64,000 bases of DNA from Cryptomeria japonica (taxonomy: Eukaryota; Streptophyta; Pinopsida; Cupressales; Cupressaceae): assembly GCF_030272615.1 (NCBI RefSeq), contig NC_081410.1, positions 128,701,640 through 128,765,639 on the forward strand. Reading direction: 5' to 3'. The position numbers were made by a program, and so were the translations under genes. This document shows positions 43,661-57,179 of this stretch, piece after piece (the first letter of the stretch is position 1; the number at the start of each line of letters is the position of its first letter). The notes beneath the pieces were generated by a model. It saw only the letters and a list, made by a program, of their open reading frames with translations, was not told the DNA's origin and did no database searches.

Positions 43661-46600
43661 TGTTTCCCAAATCAACAGATCATTTGAATCCTAAAGATGA
43701 ACCACTTCCTTATGCTTAGACTTAGGATAGATTTGACCTACGAATGAGAATCAATCTTAAAAATGATTGACTTCTCCTATGCTACAAACTACTACAAATA
43801 TTGTTCATTATGCAAAAATATCCTAGTGAAAATATGTCAATGAATTATGATTTTAACCTTGAATTGGCTCAATTCTTGGTCTATTAAACAATCAAGCAAC
43901 ACTTGGGAGAGGATTCTAATTTAACCCTACTCCTACAACAAAAAATAAAAGAGATTCCAATTTCGGTAAATTTGTAAAAAGGCATCAAACCAATGCCTAT
44001 CTTTGGGTATAGAGTCAAATATTAGAAAGTTAGAAACTATGAATGAATTACCTCAACAATTAACATTTGAAATTTAGGAACTTGTTTCTTGTGTCGAGGT
44101 TTTACACCAAAGAACCCTCTTATGCAACCATAGATAATTCTACTTACTGATCCAGATTATAAAATCAAAACCACAATTATTCATTCAAAGCATGTTTAAT
44201 TCTTCCTTGAAAAGAGCAAAGAATAAAACAATACAATTATAAGGAAGTTGTAATGACAAATTGAAACACCCTTGATGTTGAAATTCATATAGTTTTGATT
44301 ACACAATGTGGAGACAACTCTATGATATTACCAAAATAATTCAAATTTGGCTGGCACTTGCTTTAGGAAAACACTTGCAACCCCGAACTTATTTTCAACA
44401 ATTTCCCATTTTTTCCTAGCCTAATACCAAGTTCCCGAACCTCCTTTGTTATGCGGTCCTGATTTCCCTTTTATAAAAACAAGGGAGCACTTCAAACCAT
44501 TACAACTTTTGGTTACAAAACTATTCATAGTCAAATAGAAAAATATTTGTCTACCCATCTTAATACAAATAATTACAAATTAATTATGCATTTTATCAAT
44601 AAATCTTTGATCTTCAACCTGTATATGTTTTGCTATTTTATTCTCGTGAAAAATGTCCTATTTGATAAAAATTCTTCCCTAAAATGATTATTTCGCTTAT
44701 TGTTGATTAAAGTTCCACATGCCTTTACTTAGAATTCCACCTCTTTTAACATTTGCAATGAAAACATTTCGACCTTCTATAATTTTCTCATTTTCAATTC
44801 ACATTCACCTCCATATGAACAATATTCACCTTTTGAGTAAAACACTCTTATTGCATCATTACACTCTCTTGATGAAAAACAATTTTCCTCTTTTGTAAAT
44901 AGAAATAATATCTATGTTTGATAAATATTTTATCCCACAAAATGCTACTTCTGTAATAATATTCTTATTGTTCAAATGTTGTCCTCACTTGGTAAAATAT
45001 TCCTCTTAGAGTGAAAACTTTATCCTTTGCCTAATATGTCACATGAAGACATTTCATTCATATTTTCACCTTTTGATCTTTATTTTCTTTGAATTCTCTC
45101 TATTTTCACTCATATATCATTGTGATGAAAATATGTTTCACTAAATGAAAAGTATACTCCTATCAGCAGTAAAACAATTCATGCTGCCCTCACAATTAAA
45201 ACATTTGCCTTATTCACTTTGGCTTCGCCATGAAAAATACTCTTTCCACAATATACTTCCTTTTGATTCTTATCATATGAAACCCATATCCTCCTTTCAA
45301 TCATTTGTTAAAACATCACATGAAACCATATTCTTCACAAAATTATTTTTAAGTGTCTTGTAATCTTCTTTGGTAAGTTCATTTGATATCGATGTCAACA
45401 TTGTGATTGGCCAAACAACAATAATTAAGGGAAATCTTAAATCACATCTAATCTAATTTCTCAATTCTATGTTTAAACAAAATAACCAACTTGATAAGCT
45501 TTAACTGGATTTGATTGTGTGTAAGATTTAAATCAAACTGTTTCTTATCGTCATGGGATGTGAAAGATTGATTGATAGATTTTATTCGATGAACAAACTT
45601 CAACAGACTATCTTATAGCTACATTGATGTGGATCATATCGAACCCACACAATTTCAGAATAGTTAATTTTGCCATTGCACACAACTTCATTATCTTTGA
45701 TTCCATATAATTTTGCATACACATTGAACAAAGAAATCCAAATCATAATATTTGACAAAAATCTTCCCTCAATGTGTCTCCCATCTATTGATTGCACTTG
45801 CTTGAAAATCTTCAAAGTCTTTACCAAATTCATTTTCTGTATACCTCATTCACTACCAATATTGCATTTCATGAGATGACATCTCTTCGAGGTAACTGGT
45901 CAACAGCTCACACGCCTTGTCTTTGCCTTGAGATAAATTGCCAAATAGTTCTTCCACGTTCTGCATGCATATATATTCAAGATCATTTCCAACTATAATA
46001 TTTGATAAAAATCTGTAAACTTTGATGGATATCCATACACTATTACAAAGCTTCTATATTGGCACTGGTTGGAATATGTTAGCAAATGTTGTGGATTTTG
46101 GCTTTACACCTACGAGTTGGATTTGCTTCACATTTTTTAAAACCTTTTTGACTGATATTTTTGAGTATATTGTGCAATCATTACATTCCATTCCTTGGTG
46201 GCTATCCCGTTGGACATTCTGTGAATCAACTTATGAGTCAATAGTTTGTGTGTTTATTACCAGAGTATTTCTAACTGTAATATTTGGTAGGGAAGATATT
46301 GAGAAAGGTTGTGGAATTTGGTTTCGCCATTTTGAACAAATTCATTCTCTGCAAATCTTGAAATCATTGCATTCTACGAGTTCACATCATTTGTCTATCA
46401 AACAAATTTGGGCTCATTCTACATAACATATATTAAAATGGGGCAGTTCACAACTACAACAATTGACAAAATCCCTCCCAATACGCTTTAATACATGTCT
46501 AAAATGGACAGTCTCGAATCACACACACTAAGCAACATATTAAGCTTAGAGAATGTCAGTCAACTCTGAATGTTTAACACTTTTAAATCTAGAAATCAAG

Positions 46601-47029
46601 GCTTAATGTGTGATTTAAGCCATCCGATCTAAAACCTCTTCTAAAGTCACTGTTGTATTGCCTCTTTTTGTACATAAGATTTTCTTGAAGTTTCGAATAC
46701 AATTTCAACAAACCCTTTTGCACATAACCTGCAGTAATGGCATTCTATGAAATAACATCTCTGAATTCATCTACACATCATGCCATCATTTCATTTCACA
46801 GATGTGCATATCTACCACAGATTTTCCAACTATAATATCTAGCAAAGACTCCTTTTTTTGCTATGATCTGATGAATGCCTTTACAATGTTTCAAGCTCAA
46901 TGTTTCATCATGGGTAAAGAGGCAATTGACAGAGGGCATTGAATTCAACTTCACACCCTAGCTTGCATTAGCTCAAAAGTTTCTAAAATATTTTTAGAGA
47001 GTACATTTTGTTAACAACATACAATATTT
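43661..47029. other. AT-rich intergenic DNA, nothing recognised
   Basis: No frame is longer than about 130 codons, and none resembles a known family. The sequence is T/C-rich, with repeated words such as atatttgacaaaaatc (about 45,750 and 46,000) and cattccatttcatgaga. It is likely old, unrecognisable repeat debris. Confidence 0.4.
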
Positions 47030-49725
47030 TGACTTCACGCATCTGTATCCATTTGAGGCATTTTGTCAACTTGATTTGATAATATTGTAGCGTAGCAATT
47101 GTATTCAGAATAAAAGGATAAATATGACTTTATGTACTATGATGAATGCCCATACGCTACTCCATGATTCTATATGTTTGCACCATGCAATCGTTTCAAT
47201 TCATTCCTTCTGACTGCATTTCTTTCCTTGAAGCGACATTTCTTTGAAGATCTTTTTCAAACAATTATGTGCCTTGTTGATGATTCCATAGTTTGCATGT
47301 GTCTCCATTTACATTCATAGTGCACAAATTAGGGCTCAAAAAATTTAAACATCCTGTAATGTTTTGCATTCCACAACTCTTTTATGTTTTGTTATTTCCT
47401 CATGTTTCCCTAATTTCTTCTCGGGATAGTGGTAACACATTCCTCCATCCTGCCATCCCATACCTCTTTTATGGTTTGTACAAAAATGCATATGGAGCCC
47501 CCATATTTTAACATGCTTTTAAGATTTGAAACATTATATATATTTTAAAATCATTTAAAAATGGTTCAAAAGAGTTCAATTTTTTTTTTTACCTTTTTTC
47601 AATATTTTTAAATTTTACCTTTCCCATCTTCAAAGAGAAAATAGGGATTCTCTATATCTGTATCCGCCAATCGCTCGACACTTTATTATTTAAATAAAAA
47701 ATAATTTAAACAACAAACTCCTTAATATTAAATTTGGAATGACTTTGGATGTCATGAGGTATGTCGAGTCCCCTTGTTGGATGACCTAAATTTTTGCCTC
47801 TTTGAAACCATCTTCACCATGAAATGACTTCTAGTGGCTTTTGTGTGCATTTGGAACAAACTAACAAAGTGAGTAGTTACTAGGATTTGCTTTAGGACAC
47901 TTTTGAATTTTGGTCAAAACAAGCCAAGTGGCCTCCAAAACTGGCTTAAAAAACTAACCAAATGTCCTCCTGGAGCCTCGAGAATTGATAGAAATGTTGT
48001 TTGATGTTAGGAGAATCAAGTTGCCAAATGGTTTTGTTTGACATCATCGGAATCACAAAATATCAACAGTCAAAGTTGGTCACTTAGCCATTACTGAAAC
48101 TGTTCTTGTCAAAACCCTTCTAGAACTCACCAAATCACTTCCTTGAAAAACTACTATTTCTCTTCCTGGGATTAGTTCATTTAGCTTCAATAAACACCTG
48201 TGCATGAGGGATTTTCACCTATCCACTTCCTTCACAAAATGTTAAAGGTCAAAGATGTCCCCTTTGAAACCTTCTGGAAATATAGTCAACAAAACTTTAC
48301 AAACTTTGTTTGGTTTTGGCTTAAAAAATATCAAAATGAGGCTTGAAGCTCTACAAATGATCAAGGCAATACATGAACCTTTAAAGAATAACATGCATCA
48401 ATTTATTCCACTTGAAAATCACCTGACTTCAAAATATCAACTCTAAAAATTAGCTCTCTAACAAACTTGACATTGTGCACACAAAATATTTCAACAAATT
48501 GAATTTTCTTTCGATTTGGATGCTCATTTATGCCACATTAACATGCTCACCAAGTCATTCTCATGATAAGCAACCAATTTCAAGATATGATTTTCCAAAT
48601 TAGGCCACCAAGGTTGTTTTGACAAGGACATTCACAACCTATAATACTTTCACTTCACGCATTTGTATCCATTTGAGGCATTATGTCAACTTGTCTTGAT
48701 AAAATTGTAGCTCAACAATCGCATTTAGAACAACAAGATAAATATGGCTTTATGTACTATGATGAATGCCCATACGCTACTCCATGATTCCATATGTTGG
48801 CACCATGCAATCATTTCATTTCATTCCTTCTGACTGCATTTATTTCTTGAAGGTGACATCTCTTTGAGGATATTTGTCAAACAATTATGTGCCTTGTTGA
48901 TGATTCCATAGTTTGCATGTGTCTCCATTTACATTCATAGCGCAAAACAAAAAGAATGGGAACCAATGTAAACCATAGCTTGTTGTCACAAATTAGAGCT
49001 CAAAAAATTTGAAACATCCTCTAATGTTTAATGTTCTACCACTACCCTACAATTATTTCCTCGTGTTTCCCTAATTTCTTCCTGGGACAACGGTAACACA
49101 TTCCTCCATAATACCATCCTAAACCTCTTTTATGGTTTGTTTCCATCAAAGTTGCTCACTTACCCATTTTTGAAACTACTCTTGTCAAAACCCTTCTAGA
49201 ACTCACCAAATCACCTCCTTGAAAAAATACTAGATCTTTTCCTAGGAAGTTTCCACTCGGGAGATTAGTTCATTTAGGTTCAACAAACATGTGTGTAAGA
49301 GGGTTTTTCACCAATCCACTTCCTTCACAAACTGTTAAAGGTCAAAGATGACCACTTTGAAACCTTCTTGAAATGCAGTCAACAAAACTTTACAAACTTT
49401 GTTTGGTTTTGACTTCGAAAAAATATCAAATTGAAGCTTGAAGCTCTATAAATGATCAAGAAAATACATGAACCTTGAAACAATCACATGCATCAATTTA
49501 TTCTACTCGACAATCACCTAACTTCAAAATATCAACTCTCAAAGATATCTCTCTAACAAAATTCACATTGTGCACATAATGGATTTCAACGAACTACATT
49601 TGCTTTCAATGCGGATGCTGATTTATGTCACATTAACATGCTCACGAAGCCATTTCTTATGATGAGCAACCAATTTCAAGCTATGATTTTTCAAAGTAGG
49701 CCACCAAGGCTGTTTTGATAGGGAT
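47030..49725. repeat. 1.6-kb tandem duplication of noncoding DNA
   Basis: The unit at about 47,030-48,645 is repeated at 48,652-49,725 in the same order. ttcacgcat.tgtatccattt, gcccatacgctactccatga and gatgattccatagtttgcat occur first. Then come cccttctagaactcaccaaa, then aggccaccaagg.tgttttg. The second copy lacks about 580 bases corresponding to 47,480-48,060. Identity looks like 85-90 percent. No coding sequence is conserved between the units. Confidence 0.8.
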
Positions 49726-49739
49726 ACGCAAAAGAGTAC

Positions 49740-51500
49740 TACTTCAAATTATAAAACATAATGACACTTTAAATTTCAAAAATTTGAAGGTGAAGGTGTC
49801 AGTAGCACATACAACACATGAACACCATATTTATGTGGAAAACCCTATAAGGGAATGTAGCATCATAAATTGCGACCCTTGCAATTTTCGACTTCATTTG
49901 GGTCTTTACACTAGCGGATGAATCCCTAAGCCTAATCGAAGACCCGAAACATGCTAAAGACATCAATAACTTGCATTTTTCATCATTTTGCACTGCCTTT
50001 TTGTTGTTGCCTGTCCCAAATTCGGGCAGGACAGGGGCGTGGCACCCTTGACCTGGCCCTATTTTGGGCCCCCTTTGGTCCCCCCTTGCATTGCGCTTGT
50101 CAATTGTTGAGCGAGAAATTTTTTCCTATGTCGACCTAAGACGGGAAATTATCTAAACACCCCTAATTGGAAAGTATATAAGGAGCACTTCCCCCCTTAT
50201 TTGTATAAGCAAAAATAAGAAAAAATAAGCAAGCAAGAGGTCCCCATTATCGTCATCCAACATTCAAGCATGCATTCAAGCATTGAGCATTTCAAGCCTC
50301 CTTTCAAGGCTAGGTGTTGCATTCAAGACAAGGATTCAACCATTGAAGTGGATATTTCTATCAACATTCAAGAAATCCTATTTCACATACCCATTCAAGC
50401 AAATTCATCTACAAAGGTATCAACATTTCAATTACATCCCATTCTTGAGGTGGATTTTACTTTAGACATTTCCTTTCATTTACTTGCAGCATTTTACAAC
50501 TAATTGGTTAATTCCAAAATGGGGTTTGACCTGAAGGCAAACCCCCAATCCCAATAATTTTTCCCTCTCTTTTCTATGTGTAGGTTGCAGGTGCGCGGTT
50601 GTAATTGTAGGTTTAGGCTTTATTTTCAAAGACGGAAAAATCCTTTTTGGCGCCCAGATTTTTTGGAGGACCGTGCATAACTTACGCATGGTCCCTACAA
50701 CTTTTTCTCAGATTTGTAGGGAAGCTTCATCTCGACATTCTACTGCTAATTCCAAGTGCACAACTTCATCCCGCATCCCTATCTCAAGATAGAATTGTTT
50801 CTTTATCATTTATGCACTTGGTCTCAATTTGCTTAGTTCAACTAGTCTATTACAAAAGAGGGTTAATTTTATTTCCTAATACTTTCCAAATTTACTGCAA
50901 TTCACTTAGTATTCAATTGCTTACCATTGGGGATTGGATCTAGTGAATTCAACCCCTCTTTTGAATGTAATGTGTGAAAAATTGAAGGGAGTCCTTTGTG
51001 AAACTTTTGTCCCTCTTTTGAGGGGAGTAAAGCTTTCCACTTGATCTCCCCTCATCATTTTTCACCACATTACAAGGAAAAACCAAATTTGGAATCACAC
51101 TCACAATATCATAAAATTGATTACAAGGTTTTAGGCTCACTGCCAAGGAGCAATATGCACCTGATGGACTTGCAATGCTAAGGCACACAACCTTAAGGCA
51201 AGGTACAAAGAGACTTATAGAACTAAGATGCACTATCTTAGGGAAAGATACATAAGTCTACAAACAAACTTACTACCCATCAGCAAACAATAGAAATATA
51301 TGAAACTGAAATGAGTAGGATCTCTTTATCATGAAATTGACCTTGAACCTTGCTGTCAAGCGACAAATATCATGGCAAACACATTTGATCACAAACACTA
51401 TCTTTGATCATTGTCACTCTAAAAATATTACTATCAAGTCACTTCTCAATTGACTTTCACACATCACCAACACAAAATCTTCTTGAATATTATTCTCATC
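49740..51500 (-). mobile_element. Copia LTR fragment split by a solo LTR
   Basis: Outside the solo LTR, tttatgtggaaaaccctata (49,830) joins ggaatcacactcacaatatc (51,090). The following bases, to about 51,260, match 13,180-13,400 of the copia LTR. Ends are not defined. Confidence 0.55.
49856..51074 (+). mobile_element. Solo LTR of the TR-GAG family, plus orientation
   Basis: It begins TGTAGCATCATAAATTGCGA, the diverged reverse complement of the LTR end at 25873, and ends with accacattaca. In between are the same landmarks in the same order: a GC-rich ggcgcccag island near 50,650, ggtttgacctgaaggcaaac near 50,525, and caacccctcttttgaatgta near 50,950. The flanks are gggaa (49851-49855) and aggaa (51075-51079), four of five matching. 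Removing it rejoins a copia LTR. It is older than the element at 24621 judging by divergence. Confidence 0.8.
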
Positions 51501-51541
51501 CACTTCATAATTATTCACATGTTGGATATTGTTGAGAAGTT

Positions 51542-52892
51542 TGTTGGAATGATGTGTTGTCATTCATGTCAACATACTCTTTAGTGTATTCTCGTGTTGC
51601 AGTTAGATTGAATGTGTTTGTTTAGCTTGTGTATTGCAGATGAGTTGATGTGGTTTAAAGGGTTTTTGGTATATTGTCTATAGATGGTTCATTCACATTT
51701 GCAGAGGTCTGCATGATGTTTTGATTAGTTTATGAGGTCCGATATCAAGGATGTTATTCAGTTGTTCATTTTATTTGGTATTCTGGTTTTTGCTATGCAT
51801 TGCTCTGGAATTGCTATATCTTTAGTTGCGGATATGTGGGATGTATTTTGGACATTGATGTGTGTCCTCAGTTTGATTCGTTCATGATTTGGAAATCCAC
51901 AAGCGAATCTTTCAGGTTGATAGTTAGTTATGTTGGTGTTCTTAAGCTCTGGTAGAGAGATGATGATGATTCTAGTAATCCGAGTTGTTGCAGTTGTTGT
52001 GGTACAATCCGTGTTGCTTGTGAATATCTCTAGATTGTGTTCTATGCGTATTGATGGTCCACATTGATTATTGTGCACGCTATCGAATATTTTCCATGTT
52101 TGGTGATGTTCTTTGTGTTATGCAACATTCTTGGTGATTGTAGCATGTTGCAAATGATTGAGGCATAATTATTGGAGGTGTTTTATGTTTGCGGTGGTTT
52201 TTTAGGTCCAGACTATGTCTTAGCCAACATTGTTTTTGTCCACATATATTGTTGTAGTGTGTGAGGTTATTATTTTGTTATTTGTATTGAGGGTTTGGCT
52301 GACCCTAAAATAGAGGTTGATTACTTGTATAAATGAATGTAATAATCGTTGAGAGGTATCATGCTATGTGTGAATATTGTATCAATCATTCAGTAGCAGG
52401 GAAGTTGTGAAGTTGTGTGAAGAAGTGTGTTGTAGAGAAGTTTTGACAATGAGCTTAATCGGAACTGTACTCAAACATATGAAGTTGCTATATTCATAGT
52501 TCATGTAATCCGGATTATTATCTGAATACTTTTGCAAGTCAGTGAGACGTCCTGTAAGGCAATGAGCCTTCCCTAAGGGTTGTAGCCTTTCTGGATTTTC
52601 TTGTTTGAGTAGTGAGATCTAGGCAGTGTGTTTGAATGCATGTGCATTCCCCATTGTAATATTTCACTTAATCCTAATAGGGTAGTATCTCATTGTGGGT
52701 AGGTTCCTACCGTGGTTTTTCCCTTAACCGGGTTTCCCACATCAAAAATATTGGTGTTATGTGTGTTATTGATGTGGTGTTGTTTCATGCTTTAACTGTT
52801 AATTATCAGATCTGATTTGTGGTTTAAGTTGCAGTAAGTTTTTGAGCAAATTGATTTACCACCCCTCTCAGTTTGTTGTATTATTGCCTACA
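51542..52892 (+). mobile_element. 5' LTR of a plus-strand copia element
   Basis: It begins TGTTGGAATGATG plus TTGTCATTCATGTCAACA, parallel to the minus-strand start of the copia LTR at 24574, and ends attgcctaca. It carries the shared U5 block cacccctctcag near 52,860. A decayed primer site and gag follow at once. Confidence 0.8.
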
Positions 52893-52906
52893 ATTGTTAT
52901 CAAAGA
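52893..52906 (+). other. Mutated primer binding site
   Basis: attgttatcaaaga replaces the expected attggtatcagaga: two G-to-A or G-to-T changes in the tRNA-Met complement. Confidence 0.65.
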
Positions 52907-52949
52907 TAGATCCTCCAGAAGAAGCTTGCCCACTTGAGGGAGATCTGGG

Positions 52950-54797
52950 ATGGCAACCTTTGCTTTCAAGAAGGATAGTCTGAGATTTGATGTAACAAAC
53001 TACACTCCTTGGAAAAGTTGGATGCAATGTCATTTGAGATGCATTGGAGAAGAGTACTGGAAGATTACTTAGAATGTATATAATGTTCCTCAGAATGGTC
53101 CTACTACTCTGGATGAGATAAAGGAAGCAAAATTCAATATTAGAGCTAAGGAAGGATTGTTAAGTGCCTTGTCAGATTCTGAGATGACTAATGTGATGGA
53201 CATAAAGGCTGCTCATGAAATCTAGGTAAAATTGGAGACCTTGCATGAAGGTGATAGTCATGCGAAGATTGCTAAGTTGCAGAGATTGAAGGGAAAATAT
53301 AAAAAATTGAAGATGAGTGAAGATGAGAACATTACTTCTTTTATGTAGAAAGTGAGTGATCTTGTGTGTAGAATTAGATGTGTCGGTGGAGTATTAGAAG
53401 AATCTAAGATTGTTGCTTAAGTATTGAGATCCTTGCCTCCTTCTTACAAACATAAAGCTACTGATATTGATGAGATCCGGATTGTGACAAATGTGACAAG
53501 AGACATGTTGATTGGAAAACTTGTTGCTTTTGAGCTGAGTGAGTTTGGAGACTCTCTTCCTAAGACTGAATCTGCATTCAAAGCTACTATTTCTGGGAAG
53601 TAGAGATATGATCTGAGAGAAAGCTTTACAAGAATATCCAGATCTGAGAAAGAGATGAAAGAGATGGAAGATGAAGAAAGAGAGCTTGAGGAGCTTGAAG
53701 CAATTATTGCCAAAAGATTGCCTAAAGGTGTCAGTAAGAATGAAGGGAAGTTACCTCTTAAATGTTTTTCATGTAATAAGATAGGAAATTTTACATCAAG
53801 GTGTCCGAAAAGACATAGAAATCCTAAGAAGCCATTTAAGCCATATAAGCCTAAATATCAGAAGAAGTGTTATTATGTTGTTGATGAAGGAGTGATAGAT
53901 GATGAGTCGAATAAGGGAAATTCAGGAGATAAATTTGTGTTCATTTCTATCAAGGAAGATGATCTTGCAACTACAGATTATACAAGTTGCATTAATGAGG
54001 GGAAAGCTTTGGTTGCTAAAGCTGAGGAGAAAGATGAATGGGTAATTGATAGTGGTTCCTCTCATCATATGATAGGTGATAAGAGAATTTGTAATTGAAA
54101 AGTATGATGGTGGTATGGTAAGATTTGGTGATAACAAAACTTGTGTAATCCATGGTAGAGGTTATATTTCTCTTGATGGTAAGCACAATATTGATGATGT
54201 ATTGTATGTTGAAGGTTTAAAGCATAATATTTTGAGTGTTGGTCAGATGGTTGATAAGGGATATAACTTGCAATTCAAGAATGGCAAATGTGAGATCTTG
54301 AGTAGCTCCGGAACTGAGATTGCATTAGGTACAAAGACTAAAAGTAATATCTTTCACTTGAATGCTGGTGGTAAAAGTTGCTTGGTTGCTCAGGTTGATG
54401 AAAGTTGGTTATGGCATAGAAGAATGTGTCATGTAAAATTTGATTGCATGGTTAAGATAAGTTCTACTCAAGAAATGAGAGATCTATCGAAGCTAATAAA
54501 GCCTTCTAATCCGGTATGTCAGGAATATCAATTAGGGAAGTAGACAAAAGTTATTTATAAGAGCAAACAATATAATTCTAATGGATTATTGGATCTTGTA
54601 CATATTGATTTGTGTGGTTCTTCTAGAGTGAGAAGCTTGCAGGGTGGTAGGTATTTCATGTTTCTGATTGATGGTTACTCAAGAATGATGTGGGTTACCA
54701 TATTAAGGGAGAAATCTGAAGCATTGGAGAAGTTCAAGATTTTCAAAGCTAGAGTTGAAACTAAGACTGGATTGAAGTTGAAGTGTCTGAGATCTGA
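52950..54797 (+). pseudogene. Copia gag, protease and integrase start, truncated
   Basis: From an ATG at 52950 the frame reads gag with five in-frame stops (TNYTPWKSWMQCHLRCIGEE, LSALSDSEMTNVMDIKAAHE, ENITSFM). It has an intact zinc knuckle, CFSCNKIGNFTSRCPKR (the usual His is Phe). Protease follows, WVIDSGSSHHMIGDK, with a frameshift near 54085. Then come the pre-integrase HHCC region (WLWHRRMCHVKFDCMVKI, CQEYQLGK) and the start of the integrase core (LVHIDLCGSSRVRSLQGG, MMWVTILREKSEA). At 54797 it stops abruptly against an unrelated LTR fragment. It is clearly related to the minus-strand copia at 32822-36958. Confidence 0.88.
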
Positions 54798-55330
54798 AGT
54801 ACATATGATATAGTTCCTTGTGAAGTTTTGTTTGTCTCCACATGGGATTAGGTTTTCATGAAGTTTTTGACAAAATAGGATGTGAATATCCACTTCAATG
54901 CTTGAAATCTTGACTTTGTTGTTGCTTTAAGGCTTGAAGGAAGACTGATTACTTTCTCAATTGCTTGAATGCTTGATGTCGAATTGAATTTCTTGAATTT
55001 GGATCCCCAAATGTGTCAAATTTAATTTGATGTTAAATTAAATTTCATGTGTCAGCTAATTTTTTTGACATGAGTCGACACAGAGGGGCCCAATTAGGGA
55101 GGACCAAAGCATGGCACACTGGTCCTAATTAGGATTAGGGCATGGTGCCTTGGTCCTGCCCCATTTAAGGGCTAGAACAAGGTGCCTAGTTGATGTGTGA
55201 CGTCAAAATAAAGCCATATTTGCATGGTGTGAGTAGAATCAAGTCCCAGTCAGGCTTAGGAGCACAAACACTAAGGTAGGGACCCAAATGCAGTCAAAAT
55301 TATACAAAGGTGCAAATTTAGGATGCTACA
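54798..55330 (-). mobile_element. LTR fragment related to the TR-GAG family
   Basis: The end caaatgcagtcaaaatta plus gcaaatttaggatgctaca aligns with the end of the LTR at 25873. A GC-richer area (ggaccaaagcatggcacact, ggtcctgccc) matches the position of the minisatellite. The other end is missing, and copia sequence begins immediately at 54797. Confidence 0.6.
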
Positions 55331-55489
55331 CTAGTATCCCCAAGGGAATGATGATCGAGTTAGAAAGGATTTTTTATCTCAATCAAATGTTTGAGCATGA
55401 CTGCACATCTAAAATAAATTGAGGAAAATGTGATCCTTTCAACTTGAATAATGAAGGTGAGTCAAATAACATGTTAATTGGAAAAGTGT

Positions 55490-55619
55490 GTACTCTAAAA
55501 GAGAAATAGTATTGTTAAGGCCTTAAAAGACTACCATGATGTCACTTCTTGAAGTACTCTAAAAGAGAGAAATAGTATTGTTAAGGCCTTAAAAGACTAC
55601 CATGATGTCACTTCTTGAA
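55490..55619. repeat. Exact tandem duplication of 64-66 bases
   Basis: gtactctaaaagaga through gatgtcacttcttgaa occurs at 55490-55553 and again at 55554-55619. The only difference is one extra ga, so the duplication is recent. Confidence 0.92.
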
Positions 55620-55699
55620 CTTATGAAAGTTTGAATACATACGAAACTTTCATAGTTATATATACTATTTTGTTTAAGTCGGGGATCAAATAATTCAAA

Positions 55700-55930
55700 G
55701 AAAAATAGAGACTAGTAAATGCTCTTCTCGAGCCTTTGATTTTTCAAGAAGTTAAGAAGTTTTTGTTCGCTAGGATCATATTTCTGGTTAGACATTCCAC
55801 TTGGGTGGCCAAATTAGTTTTTGTTCATAAAAAGAATGGAAACATTCATCTTTGCATATACATTCACAACTTGAATAAGGCTTCAAAGAAAGATTTTTAC
55901 TCTCTACCATCGCTTGATGAGGTTTTATAG
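55700..55930 (+). pseudogene. Ty3/gypsy reverse transcriptase fragment
   Basis: HSTWVAKLVFVHKKNGNIHL and IHNLNKASKKDFYSLPSLDE form the early RT block of gypsy elements, where a VANLV-PV-KK-G-IR-CVD-RNLN pattern is expected. Two positions of that pattern are altered. It ends in a stop at 55930. No catalytic YxDD part follows. Confidence 0.78.
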
Positions 55931-57179
55931 ATGGGCACAAAAGCTCTAACCCTTCATAACTTATCTACTTCTTGCCCAATTTCCCCCAAATTTGAACTAG
56001 GTATACCCATTTAGACACTTTATAGGGTGGAAGACTTAAAAATCCCTAATGCCTAGCCATATTTTGGATTTTGAAGCTGGGTAATTGGCTAAGGTAAGGA
56101 AGTGAAACCCACAACTCAGAGACACATGACTTGAACAACCCAAGTAAGATCTCTCAAATTAGTTATTGTTGATAGGCTATAAGGGGGGCATGACATTTCA
56201 ACAAGACATTATTCTATTTTGTGATCATCCCATTCACCATAAATACCTGAATAAACTATCTAATTATTTTTTGAATTTATTTTTAAATTCACGTGTATTA
56301 TGGTAATTCTTATCACCTTTTCAAGACTGGACATTCATTTCTTACATATCTCTCTTGAGAACATTGGTATGTACATAAAATATTTATCCTTTATTTTTCA
56401 TGGATTGGTGTCTTGTGTGGCAATAATTTGTTGCTTAATTTTGAGTTGTTCTAATTCTAACTTTTGTCTATCTATTTCCTTATTCTCATTGTTTTTTCCT
56501 TCCTTCTCTATATTTCAACTTTATGTGGAAGGCTAATGTTAGATCGCTTCTAAATATGTACTAAATATTCTCCCATCTAGAAATGTTATAATTTTTCTAT
56601 ACCAATGTAATCCTTGATTCGCTAATGTTCCAAAAAAATTAAATGGATTAGCCTTATCTCATGTTATTAGCTTTATTTGTGAGATATATTCAATAACAAA
56701 TATGTGTTTTGTAACTTTGATGATGTTCTTGTAAAAAACTATCAACTTAATTGGTAAGTCCTTTTTAGATTAAGACCTAAATTATCTTCTCTGTGTTAGT
56801 TTTTATTGTATTATTGATCTCTTTTTTTGAAACTTTCTACTATTATATCTTATTCTCTCTAACCTTATCTCTAGGTAGTTGAATATAAAAATATTCTTTT
56901 CCCAAAATGGCATCATAATCTTGTATAAATTATTGTTGTAGTTGTAGTTTTTGGTTTGTATCTTCACTTGTATTTGATAGTAATTTCCTCTTTGACTTAT
57001 ATGGTGCGGGAGATTTCTCCTATTCTAGGGGGTGTAACTCCTCAAAGTGTGCTTTGTCTCTCGATATTTTTTTTTCATTTTTTAGAGATATGTAGTTATT
57101 TATTGAGCATATTTAATAGCCCAAGTTAAATATGGTCATATTTTCTATGTGTGCTGAAATGTAACCTATTTGTAAATCC
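55931..57179. other. No gene recognised
   Basis: T-rich sequence with only short open frames. The 78-codon frame at 56300-56536 is hydrophobic, low-complexity translation of T-rich DNA. Confidence 0.4.

Noticed and set aside
46022-46426. 134-codon plus-strand ORF
   Set aside because: No recognisable domain, in repeat debris with similar words in neighbouring sequence; chance opening is the simpler explanation.
47030-49725. CRISPR-like array
   Set aside because: The units are about 1.6 kb, contiguous and without short spacers; this is a plain tandem duplication in plant DNA.
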